From Malassezia japonica (lineage: Eukaryota; Basidiomycota; Malasseziomycetes; Malasseziales; Malasseziaceae): 64,000 nt of DNA. Location: positions 310,001 through 374,000 of the forward strand of contig NC_083377.1 in assembly GCF_029542785.1 (NCBI RefSeq), written 5' to 3'. Position numbers and translations under genes: made by a program. Positions 56,801-64,000 of this stretch are shown here, one piece after another. The notes beneath the pieces were generated by a model, which saw nothing but the letters and a program-made list of their open reading frames with translations, had not been told where the DNA came from and did not search any database. Each line of letters starts with the position of its first letter. The first letter of the stretch is position 1.

Positions 56801-57532
56801 TTTGCGACCGTGCACACCGTGCACACGCTCCTCGAGCGGCCGCGCATGGTGATGGCGAACCGCACTGCCAAGGAGCACGAATACCGCAAGTACCTCGCCG
56901 AGGCTGCACGCAAGCCGACCGCGCGGCCGAGCACTGGCGCGCGCGCCTTTCTCTCGCTCCACGTCCAGCTCATGGAGGAGCTCCCGGCGCTGCTACGGGG
57001 CATTGCATTGGTCATGGACCGCTGCGTGATGTTCTTCGCAGAGATCCAGACCGCGTACTACGCTTTGGTCGCCGAAGAGCTGCACGCATTCTGCACACAG
57101 TACCTGCCGACGGCCATGACGCCAAACAGCGCGTCGCTCACGCCGACCGCTGCAACAGTCCGCACGCCGACTGAGGCAAGAGAGCCGCCGGCACGCCCGC
57201 AGCGCAGCGAGGCACGCCCGCGTGTCGTGCGGCCAAGCACACCGCCGTCGTACCCGAACGAACCGGCACCGGCGCCAAGCGATACGCCCAACGAGCACCG
57301 CACACGGCACACACCGACGCCGTCGGTCGTCACGGCGCACACGACGCTCGAGCCGCTCTCGCCGATCGAGCGCTCGCGGTGGCGCGACAGCATGCAGGCG
57401 TCGAGTGTTGGGCACATGTCCTTCCGCGATGCACGCACATCGTTTAGCGACGTCTCGCGCTCGTCGTACGGCGATGCGAGCTCGCTGGGCGACCTCAACA
57501 CACTTCCCGACTATAGATTTCCGACGCGGTAG
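53873..57532 (+). CDS. Rho guanine nucleotide exchange factor with DH and BAR-like domains
   Basis: A 1219-residue single-exon protein. The first 540 residues are disordered with many Ser-Pro and Thr-Pro sites. A DH domain at about residues 545-845 carries ILSELAETERTYAGDLEVV at its start, and DLPSLLIKPVQRVLKYPLFL in the conserved core helix that contacts the GTPase. A helical, BAR-like region (about 880-1090) follows, as in fungal relatives of dynamin-binding protein/Tuba; no PH domain is evident. Such proteins activate Cdc42 or Rho1 at membranes. The C-terminal 130 residues are low-complexity with more SP/TP sites. A 180-residue insertion splits the DH after its first helix. Confidence 0.85.
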   Translation: MPVHPVPSGGPTSEAAVPATHQDWEPPPQFARYQIRRVASNDENLHRPMLGVDTQHLPRPESAVRVHSPLVPHAADTSPLLDGPEEKRLGRTASRILRLSRSFSRLGERKTSDGSGRGTPTPVSAQSRSTTPTLNTARSTPRLRSDSGQSTAGTTRMRTRTALLAARDSPDVSPTIDEMGQLYQHTPSPVWHEGDGWQKPPSRPSSRLERVRGALGSPSASPTVRLPLDLPSPTVHLNSPVETRAAKGVSPTDTRFSKGASPSDGRPRTSPNEVRMSPQDRRAALQDVRRIETPPPVPALPQSNPSGLGLTLDGQRVGPDELGEWPPMGSPSSPLDEDAAGLRRSKARAFQSPWKTTKRREKPLPSIDTPEEGQKRSNTNLRRLFKTGIVDEEEARRGAFRRRRSETRLASGGSDAPPLPPVDPSRDASPVASRPPIVHIPSPAAHARSASVAEASPAIASVPLAAPATIVRGASPALGATPAPARGASPALGSAVPLVLRPGGGPSVSYAPVTDPVGAAPPSLNPFRERADSLPALPASDAQDPARKRALLRQHILSELAETERTYAGDLEVVKGLYLAQARIYAGIKTPTTSMLAPSPHPQSGPTSPLPRTYSSRSTESADAKHWDHALHHPLSPKKRRDDRQSIHSLTSTEDEDGPSWAHPERTRRSPLVPERALPASPAPVAPLGVTDIHVIFAGLEPCAALASEMSSLLNAAVQHQDVQAVGSIFLQKMGQIEQVYALYCGRHEAAMARLSEVTTKNPAAAAFLAECDETSREHSRAWDLPSLLIKPVQRVLKYPLFLSSIVEQTDVREPCYPTLHAALQQIQLVADRINENKKRMEIVEQHGFVPPQAPRPSAFRRPPTALRKAKASPRPDEPPLTTDEGEYRALLERVDASERHLLSFSQECATWARSVRAMYTAQLHVADAWIAVYRTGDTRGVLSAIDRLVQFRAVLQHTLLDTVCARLDTELRRTVFATVHTVHTLLERPRMVMANRTAKEHEYRKYLAEAARKPTARPSTGARAFLSLHVQLMEELPALLRGIALVMDRCVMFFAEIQTAYYALVAEELHAFCTQYLPTAMTPNSASLTPTAATVRTPTEAREPPARPQRSEARPRVVRPSTPPSYPNEPAPAPSDTPNEHRTRHTPTPSVVTAHTTLEPLSPIERSRWRDSMQASSVGHMSFRDARTSFSDVSRSSYGDASSLGDLNTLPDYRFPTR

Positions 57533-57733
57533 ATGTGGAGTGTGGGGTTGACGAGGGACCTTGACGACCAGGCCGGTTGCACCGCTGAAAGGGCACACGG
57601 AGCGTCGCGAGACTGTGGCGAGACAGCGCATCCGCTGTGCACACGAACAAAGACAAGGCACGAGACAGAGGCCGGGCCAGAAGAAGCACATATTCGCCTC
57701 GAGCGTCGCTTCACGATCGCCGTACGCATACCC

Positions 57734-58405
57734 ATGGACGCCCACGCCCCACGCACCCGCCCCAACCCACGCGACTATATCCAGACAGCCGCGACCGGCA
57801 ATGCGCTCTCGCGGCGTGCCGCGATCTATGGCGCGTCCAACATCGTGCTCGGTGGTAAGTGCATCGTCGAGCACCGTGCGATTCTGCGCGGCGATTTGCA
57901 GCGCACGGTACGCGCCGAGGGCGACGAGCGCTCGAGTGCCGTCGTGATTGCCATGGGGCGCTACGGACACGTCGGCGAGCACGCCGTGCTGCGCCCGCCG
58001 CACAAGACCTACAAAGGGTACGTCGTGTGCCTGACCCAGTCTCTTTTCCTACTTTCCGCTGCGCCTCGGCGACCACGTCACGATCGGTGCACGAACCGTG
58101 GTCGAGGCCGCGCAAATCGGCAGCCATGTCGAGATCGGCGCTGACTGCGTCCTGGTACGCCTCTCTTCTGACCCAGGGCGCCTTTTGCATCGTGCGCGAC
58201 GCGGCGGTGATCCTCGACGGCGCCGTTCTCGCACCCCATACGATCGTTCCCAGCATGACCATCTTTGGCGGCTCGCCAGGTACGTCTACGTACTCACCCA
58301 GCGCGCATCGTAGACCGCCTCCCCGAGTCGTTTGAGGATCAGTGCGAAGCACGCAGCCGCGAAGCCTACGGCGCATTTCGCGCTGCGCTCGGACATCGCC
58401 CGTAG
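57734..58405 (+). CDS. Dynactin subunit p25 (DCTN5 family)
   Basis: Four exons (57734-58017, 58040-58154, 58177-58279, 58302-58405) separated by three 22-nt introns give 201 residues. The joins restore a left-handed beta-helix: NIVLGGKCIVEHRAILRGDL, LGDHVTIGARTVVEAAQIGSHVEIG, GADCVL|GAFCIVRDAAVILD and PHTIVPSMTIFGGSP|RIVDRLPES. This hexapeptide pattern and the ending ESFEDQ match p25, which caps the pointed end of the dynactin Arp1 filament and helps bind cargo adaptors. The stop at 58403-58405 is only 25 bp before the ATG of the next gene. Confidence 0.9.
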
Positions 58406-58430
58406 CAAAAATCGGCCCATTTCCTCCACA

Positions 58431-59831
58431 ATGACGATGACCGGCCATGGTACGGTGCAGCTCCCGTCGCTGCTGGACACGGACCTGTACAAGCTGACGA
58501 TGCAGCAGGCCGTGCTGCAGCACTTTCCGGATGCCCAGGTGACTTGTACGTAGCAGTGCTCACCAGACCGCTTCACGAACCGGTCGAAGGAAATGCAGTT
58601 TACCGCCGCGACCGTCGATGCGGTGCGTGCGGGGATTGAGCGTACGTCGTGTGGCTTATGCAGACCTCGGCACGCTGCGGATCTCTGCAGAAGAGGAGGC
58701 GTGGCTGCGCGAAGCGTGCCCGTACTTTCAGGAAAAGTACCTCGCGTTCCTGCGCGACTTTCAGCTGCGGCCTGCCGACGAGGTCGACGTGCGTTTCGTG
58801 CCGACCGACGGCGAGTACGGCCAGCTCGAGGTGCTCATCCAGGGCGCATGGGCGTCGGTCATTCTGTACGAGGTCCCGGTGATGGCGATCATCAGCGAGA
58901 CCTACTTCCAGACCGTCGACCGCGACTGGACCGCGGCCGGGCAGCGGGAACGTGCGGCGGACAAGGCACGCAAACTGCTGCAGCACGGCGTCATGCTGTC
59001 CGAGTTCGGCACGCGCCGCCGCCGCTCGCTCGCGACGCACGTCGAGGTGATGCACGGCCTGCTCGATGCGCAGAAGGAGGTGGGCGACGCGCCTGGCGCG
59101 GGGCGCATCCTAGGCACGAGCAATATCTACCTTGCCAAGCAGTTTGGCGTCGCACCGGTCGGCACAGTCGCGCACGAGTGGACGATGGCCATCGCCGCGA
59201 TCCACGGGTACGAGCACAGCAACCTGCGTGCGCTCCAGCTCTGGGACGCCGTCTACCAGCCCCCGGCCTTTACGCCGGCGCGCCCCGTCGACGATCTCAC
59301 CATTGCGCTGACCGACACGTTCAGCACGCGCGTCTTTTGGGACGACCTGCTCTCGAGCGAGTCCGGCAAGGAGATCCTGCGCCGCTGGCGGGGCGTGCGG
59401 CAGGACAGCGGCGACAGCCGCGTGTTTGTGCGCCATGCGCTCGACGTATACCGCAGCATTGGCGTGGACCCTGCCAAGAAGCTGGTCATCTTTTCCGACG
59501 GTACGTCTATGAGCTTATGCAGGCCTCAATGTCGAGCGGTGCCTCGAGCTCCAGGCGTTTGCGAAGGAAATGGGCATCCTCGCGGGTTTCGGCGTGGGGA
59601 CGCACCTGACGAACGACTTTGGGTGCGCTTCGGATACGTCGCGCAAAAGCCGCGCGCTGAATATGGTGCTCAAGCTCGACTCGATCAACGGGCACCCTAC
59701 GGTCAAGATCAGCGACGAGCTTACGAAGAACACGGGCGATGCGGACGAGATTGCGTACGTTGTGCGGCTTACCCAGCCTTGTCAAGCGCCGCTTTGGTCT
59801 GTCGGGCGCCGATTCCGTGGAGGATGCGTAG
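58431..59831 (+). CDS. NPT1: Nicotinate phosphoribosyltransferase
   Basis: Five exons (58431-58545, 58567-58641, 58664-59500, 59523-59754, 59777-59831) with introns of 21, 22, 22 and 22 nt encode 437 residues, close to yeast Npt1 (429). Splicing restores TDLYKLTMQQAVLQ, YRFTNRSKEMQF, FGTRRRRSLATHV, GTVAHEWTMAIAA, RQDSGDS, FSDG|LNVERC and FGVGTHLTND, all from the catalytic core. The His of AHEW is the residue phosphorylated in the family. The enzyme makes nicotinate mononucleotide in the Preiss-Handler NAD salvage route. A second ATG six bases later (58437) is an alternative start. It has the most introns of any gene here. Confidence 0.95.
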
Positions 59832-60131
59832 AAGTAGAGGCGTTGGTGATCCGTGTGCCGTCTGGGGGCCTGCTCATTGTCGTGAGGTGCCGCGCATGGG
59901 AAGCGTCATGCCTGGATCATAGCAAACGTCCGCGTAGTAAACGTCCGTGCACCGGTCACGAATGGGTCTGAACCTTTGCGCCGAGAACAACACTTGACAG
60001 CGTTTCGCGCGTTGGTTCGCGGTACAGGCCCGGCCCTTTCCATCCCCCGTCTTGCGCACCACCTCCCTACCTCTTACACGCCCACGCCTGTCGAACGCGC
60101 ACACGGCTCGATTCTACACTTTCATACAACA
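59832..60131. other. 300 bp convergent gap, no gene found
   Basis: This stretch lies between the NPT1 stop and the 3' end of the light-chain gene. Short frames on either strand have no recognisable domain. It most likely holds the two 3' untranslated regions. I see no tRNA cloverleaf. Confidence 0.5.
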
Positions 60132-60649
60132 CTACTCCAGCGCGGTCCATTCACACATGCCCAGCATTTCCACAACTGCATAAGCGACGCCACGTACACT
60201 TTCGGTACTCGAACCGCTTGCGTGTCCGATCCAAGAACGGCGGCACGAGCCACTGATCGATCTGCATTAGCCGCGACACGCACCGCCTCCTGGTCATTCG
60301 CCAGGATCTCTTTCACGACATCGACGTCGACGACGCCCTCGTCGCGCTCGTCAAAGCTTTCAAACGCCTCGAGCAGCTTGCGTGCATCGCTCACCGGCCC
60401 CATACGCGTCGCCATCATCGTCAGGAAGCTGGTCGCGTCGAGTTCCGGAGCGTCGCTGCCGAGCACGTCCGCCTGGAAGTGCTCTTTTGCCTCGGTCGGC
60501 GCGTCGCGCGCGCCGAGACTGCGCAGCGCCTTGGCGAGGTCACTCTCGCTCACGTTCCCGTCCTCGTCACGGTCCAGCGCATAGAATACACGCTGAAGCT
60601 GCTTGATCTGCGCAGGCGACAGGCGCGCCAGCGCCCCCCCTTCGCTCAT
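60132..60649 (-). CDS. EF-hand myosin light chain (regulatory light chain-like)
   Basis: Three exons (60284-60649, 60198-60261, 60132-60175) separated by two 22-nt introns give 157 residues. Splicing changes an apparent Ala/Arg-rich tail into IDQWLVPPFLDRTRKRFEYRK|FVEMLGM, a typical EF-hand light-chain end. EF-hand 1 (DRDEDGNVSESD) keeps all Ca/Mg ligands. The other hands are degenerate, and DERDEGVVDVD begins the third. Regulatory light chains bind the IQ motifs of myosin II. There is no N-terminal extension carrying the usual phosphorylated serines. An essential light chain or Mlc2-like role is possible. The start is 39 bp from the divergent nucleoporin gene. Confidence 0.83.
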
Positions 60650-60670
60650 GGTGGAGGTGTGTTGATTGTC

Positions 60671-60676
60671 CACGTG
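60671..60676. promoter_or_regulatory. CACGTG site in a 39 bp divergent promoter
   Basis: The palindrome sits almost midway between the light-chain start (60649) and the Pom34-like start (60689), and is the only motif seen there. Confidence 0.45.
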
Positions 60677-60688
60677 GCTTCCTCCGTC

Positions 60689-61676
60689 ATGTTCGCGCCT
60701 GCGACGCCCGGACGGGGCATGCGGCGCCCCTGGACGCCGGCACGTCGCGACGACGCACGGCAAGAGAATGCACAAAAGAGTCCACAGGCCATTGCGACAG
60801 GCAATAGTGTTTTGAGCGCGGCAAAAGCGCTTGCGGCGAGTGCAGCGCCGAGCACCGCGCCGAACGCGGTGGCCAGCGTCGCTGCCCCCCCGCCCAAGCC
60901 GCCTGCGGCGCCGGCGGCACCGGCGGCGCCGAGCGCGAGCCCTGCGAAGGCGCCGTGGCTTGCGCGGCGGCCAGCGCCGATGACGACCGCGACGGCACAG
61001 CGCCGTGTCTCGTGGAACTTGGCGAGTCTTGCGCTGCTCTATATCGTGCCGAGCGCGTGGCCCGGCATTCTCGATGTATACTACGACCTGCTCGAGGCGC
61101 TCGTGCACACGGGCCGCCTGCCGGACGGCGCCGACGAGCTGCTGGATGCGGTTCTGACGTGGCTGCGGTATGCGCTCACCATTGTCTTTGTGTTCAACAT
61201 GGCCGAGGCCCTGCTCATGCGCCCCGCCCCCCCGCCGGTCGGCGAGCGTGCGACAGAAGTCGGCGCGGCATTTGCGCGCAGCGTGTCGAGCGGCTCGCCG
61301 CTCACGCGCCCCGACCTCCCCCAGCGGCGGCACGTCTCTGGCGTGTCGGCCGTGACGCCCGCGACGCCGCATGCGACGCCGCAGCGCACGCCTGGGCGCA
61401 GCGTCTCGCCGTTCCGTGCGTCGCCCTATGCGCTGGGCCGCGGCCGGCCGTCCTCGACGCCCTTTTCGCAGCGCAGCACGTCTGGCACGCCGCGGCGCAC
61501 GCCGTCGCACCGCGATGCGTTTGCGGGCCGCAGCGTGAGCCGCACGTCGCCCGGCGTGCGGCGCTCGCCGAGTATGCAGGCGTCACCGCCTGGAGCACGC
61601 AGCGAGCTCGGTACGTGTTCTTACTCACACAGAGGATGTACGGGAAGTAGAACAGGCGCTGCAGCAGTTGCGCTAG
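60689..61676 (+). CDS. Pom34-like membrane nucleoporin
   Basis: Two exons (60689-61610, 61633-61676) with a 22-nt intron encode 321 residues. An Ala/Pro-rich N-terminus of about 105 residues precedes two transmembrane segments (VSWNLASLALLYIVPSAW and LTWLRYALTIVFVFNMAEAL), a VSWN start typical of the fungal NPCC/Pom34 family. The C-terminal 130 residues are Ser/Thr-Pro-rich with many TPxxTPxR repeats, likely kinase sites. The last exon adds only EDVREVEQALQQLR, a short amphipathic helix. Pom34 anchors the nuclear pore with Pom152 and Ndc1. Identification rests on topology and the short motif, so it is tentative. Confidence 0.5.
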
Positions 61677-61686
61677 GGTATAGGCT

Positions 61687-62259
61687 CTATAGGGTCAGGT
61701 TGTACTCGTAGTCGCTCTCCACGCGCTGGCTGAACCAGAGGATCACCGCGCAGGCCATGATGGCCATGTTTTGCACGACGCCGGCCACGCCGAGCTCGAC
61801 CAGCCCCTCGGCCGCGTTGTTGGCCATATACTTGATGATCAGCACAGCCATCGAGCCAGCCATGCCCCCCGCGAGGAACGCAAAGCCGATAAAGAGCCAC
61901 ATGCGCGTCCGCCAAAGCACCGGGTCCTCGTTCCAGGCGCCCGACTGCAGCGCGCCCTCGTCGAGCAGGTGCTGCTTGTTGATCATATTCACAATCGCGA
62001 GGCCGAGCGTCGTGCTCAGGCCACTCACCCAGTCGTCCAGCTTGATCGAGACGCCGGGGGGCTGAAACGGCTCGTCGCCGGGCGGCGGACGGTGCAGGTG
62101 GTGCGAGCGCACGCACGCATCCAAAAAGATCCACCACCCCGCCGCAAAGAGCGCTCCGGAAGCATACACGCCAAACGCACGCCGGTTCGTGCGCAAGGCA
62201 GAGGCGATATTCGGCAGCCGCACGCGGCACACGCGCCGCGTCTCACTCGTTCGGACCAT
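61687..62259 (-). CDS. VPS68: Vps68/TMEM50 (UPF0220) membrane protein
   Basis: A 190-residue single-exon protein with four predicted transmembrane helices. It carries the family pattern NRRAFGVYASGALFAAGWWIFLDA, then MWLFIGFAFLAGGMAGSMAVL and MAIMACAVILWF. UPF0220/TMEM50 proteins of fungi (Vps68) act in endosome-vacuole sorting, with Vps55. The ATG at 62259 gives a basic cytosolic N-terminus. It starts 42 bp from the divergent CEF1 gene and ends 10 bp from the Pom34-like stop. Confidence 0.92.
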   Translation of the reverse strand: MVRTSETRRVCRVRLPNIASALRTNRRAFGVYASGALFAAGWWIFLDACVRSHHLHRPPPGDEPFQPPGVSIKLDDWVSGLSTTLGLAIVNMINKQHLLDEGALQSGAWNEDPVLWRTRMWLFIGFAFLAGGMAGSMAVLIIKYMANNAAEGLVELGVAGVVQNMAIMACAVILWFSQRVESDYEYNLTL

Positions 62260-62301
62260 GGAGGCGCGGGACTTGCTGACTAATTCTTTTCTCCTGCCGC
62301 G

Positions 62302-64000
62302 ATGGTGCGCGTGATCGTCAAGGGCGGCGTGTGGAAGAATGTAGGTGGAAAGGCTGACGCAGACGGAAGATGAGATCCTAAAAGCAGCCGTATCCAAGTA
62401 CGGAAAGAATGTAGGTAGCGTGGCTGACGCAGCAATGGGCACGTATCTCGTCGCTGCTCGTGCGCAAGACGCCGAAGCAGTGCAAGGCACGGTGGTACGA
62501 GTGGCTCGACCCGTCCATCAAGAAGATTGAGTGGTCGAAGGAGGAAGATGAGAAGCTGCTTCACCTTGCGAAGCTCATGCCGACGCAGTGGCGCACGATT
62601 GCGCCGATCGTCGGCCGCACCGCGACACAGTGCCTCGAGCGGTACCAGCACCTGCTCGACGAGGCTGAGTCGCTCAACGACCCGCTCGCCCTCGAGGGGC
62701 CCGGCGCAGAGGCCGCGCCGAGTGCGGATGACGTGCGCCGCCTGCGCCCGGGCGAGATCGACCCGGACCCAGAAACAAAGCCGGCGCGCCCAGACGCGGT
62801 CGACATGGACGAGGAGGAAAAGGAGATGCTCTCGGAGGCGCGTGCGCGTCTCGCGAATACAGAAGGTAAGAAGGCAAAGCGCAAGGCGCGCGAGCGCGCG
62901 CTCGAGGACGCACGCCGCCTCTCGATCCTCCAGAAGCGCCGCGAGCTCAAGGTCGCGGGCATTTATACGCGTACGCGCAAGAAGGACAAGTTCCACATCG
63001 ACTACTCGAAAGAGATCCCGTTCGAGCGGCAGCCCGCGCCGGGATTCTATGATACCACGGAGGAGTCGGCACGCGTGTTGGACGCGCCACTCGGCCGCTC
63101 CATCGGCCAGATGGACAGCGGGGGGCGCGCCGAGCCAGAGCAGGACAAGCGCAAGCGCGAGGAAAAGAAGGCGCCGCAGCCCAAGCATGACGAGGCGCTG
63201 CGCAAGCTCCGCGAGGAGGAGATCGTGACCAAGCGCCGCAAGCTCTTCCTGCCGGAGGCGTCGGTGGGCGAGCGCGAGCTCGAGCAGATCGTCAAGATGG
63301 GGCAGGCGGGCAACACCGCCCGCGCTCTGGTGCAGAACGACGAGGGGACGGCGACCGACGGCCTCCTCGGCGAGTACGCCACCATGGAGGCGCACGAGGC
63401 GCCGCCGACGCCAGCGACGCCGTCGACGGGGCACGAAGCGCTCCTGCGCGAGGCGCAGAACCTCAAGCGCCGCACCGAGACACAGACGCCGCTGCTCGGC
63501 GACGATAACGCCACACTCCACGATACCGCACAGCCCGAGGCGACGCCAGGCGCGACGCCACGCACACTCACCACGCCGGGCGTAGCGCCGGGCGCAACGC
63601 CGGGCGCGACGCCGCGCCGCGACACGCTCGGCCTGAACGCCGACGTGCCGGGCACGCCACGCAGCGAAAAGGCCGCGCAGCGCGCCGCAAAGCACGGGCT
63701 GCTCGCGGGCCTCGGCAGCCTGCCCAAGCCCAAGAACGACTTTGAGCTGGTCGTCGACAACGCCGAGGACGCCGAGTCTGTCGCCGCGCCGGACGTCGAG
63801 GAGGATGCGGCGGAGCGCGACGCACGCCTCGCGCGCCTCGCCGAGGAGGAGCGGGCGCGCGAGTTTGCGCGCCGCTCGCAGGCGGTGCAGCGCGACCTGC
63901 CGCGCCCGCTCGAGGTCGACGCGGAGCTCGCGTCGGAGCTTGCCGTGCTCCACGACGGCGACGCAGTGCAGAGCGCCATTGACCGCGAAATGCTGGCGTT
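62302..64000 (+). CDS. CEF1: Cef1/Cdc5 splicing factor, N-terminal part (cut by the window edge)
   Basis: Three exons so far (62302-62340, 62363-62410, 62433-64000+) separated by two 22-nt introns give at least 551 residues. Splicing builds the highly conserved Myb start: VKGGVWKN|TEDEILKAAVSKYGKN|QWARISSLLVRKT, then CKARWYEWLDPSIKK and KLMPTQWRTIAPIVGRTATQCLERYQ. The basic EARARLAN...KRKARERALEDARRL region and a TP-rich segment with TPGAT repeats follow. Cef1/Cdc5 is a core Prp19-complex component of the activated spliceosome. Both introns follow the same codon pair (AAG AAT) and are 18/22 identical to each other. The gene continues past the window. Confidence 0.95.

Noticed and set aside
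60095..60125. A GGCTCGATTC string resembling a tRNA B box
   Set aside because: No matching T-stem, A box or acceptor stem can be formed around it.

Overview
The window is nuclear DNA of a compact, GC-rich fungal genome. The protein families and gene structures (GCN1, SSB-type Hsp70, STE6-type ABC transporter, Sld3-like, CEF1, Trk transporters, PITH protein) fit a basidiomycete yeast. The small intergenic gaps and very small introns suggest an Ustilaginomycotina yeast, most likely Malassezia; that placement is inference. I see no mobile elements, tRNA or rRNA genes, CRISPR arrays or viral sequence. There are 33 protein-coding genes, one cut at each window edge.

Layout: 0-7 kb holds the end of a glucosidase II alpha gene, RIM13/PalB, ECM31 (pantothenate), a two-domain mitochondrial-looking ABC ATPase and the oligoribonuclease REX2. 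7-19 kb holds an L-type lectin, a rhodanese-PTP phosphatase, a coiled-coil protein, a WDR59/Sea3-like protein, an Sld3-like protein and Uso1/p115. 19-32 kb holds a flavocytochrome b2-type dehydrogenase, a G-alpha subunit, the 7.7 kb GCN1 gene, the largest intergenic gap (1.2 kb) and a Pcl-type cyclin. 32-44 kb holds a STE6-like transporter, SSB1-type Hsp70, mitochondrial uS2, a SNF5-family remodeler subunit and a PITH protein. 44-54 kb holds a tandem pair of Trk potassium transporters, GDT1, a SUN-domain protein and a secreted exo-1,3-beta-glucanase. 54-64 kb holds a RhoGEF, a dynactin p25 subunit, nicotinate phosphoribosyltransferase, a myosin light chain, a Pom34-like membrane nucleoporin, VPS68/TMEM50 and the N-terminal part of the splicing factor CEF1/CDC5.

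The most striking signal is a class of ultra-short introns. I can place 24 introns of 21-23 nt (19 are exactly 22 nt) because removing them restores strongly conserved protein motifs. They share a GTRNGY 5' end (18 of 24 are GTACGT), a CTNA branch-point motif and a 3' AG. The presumed branch adenosine sits at intron position 17 in 23 of 24. Only the SSB1-type Hsp70 gene has longer introns (36 and 146 nt).

Other recurring features are head-to-tail genes 24-62 bp apart, convergent genes whose stop codons physically overlap (TTAG, CTAG), divergent promoters as short as 39 bp, and CACGTG palindromes in most promoters, some in pairs 10 bp apart. Start codons were chosen as ATG only, because some long open frames begin at GTG or CTG.
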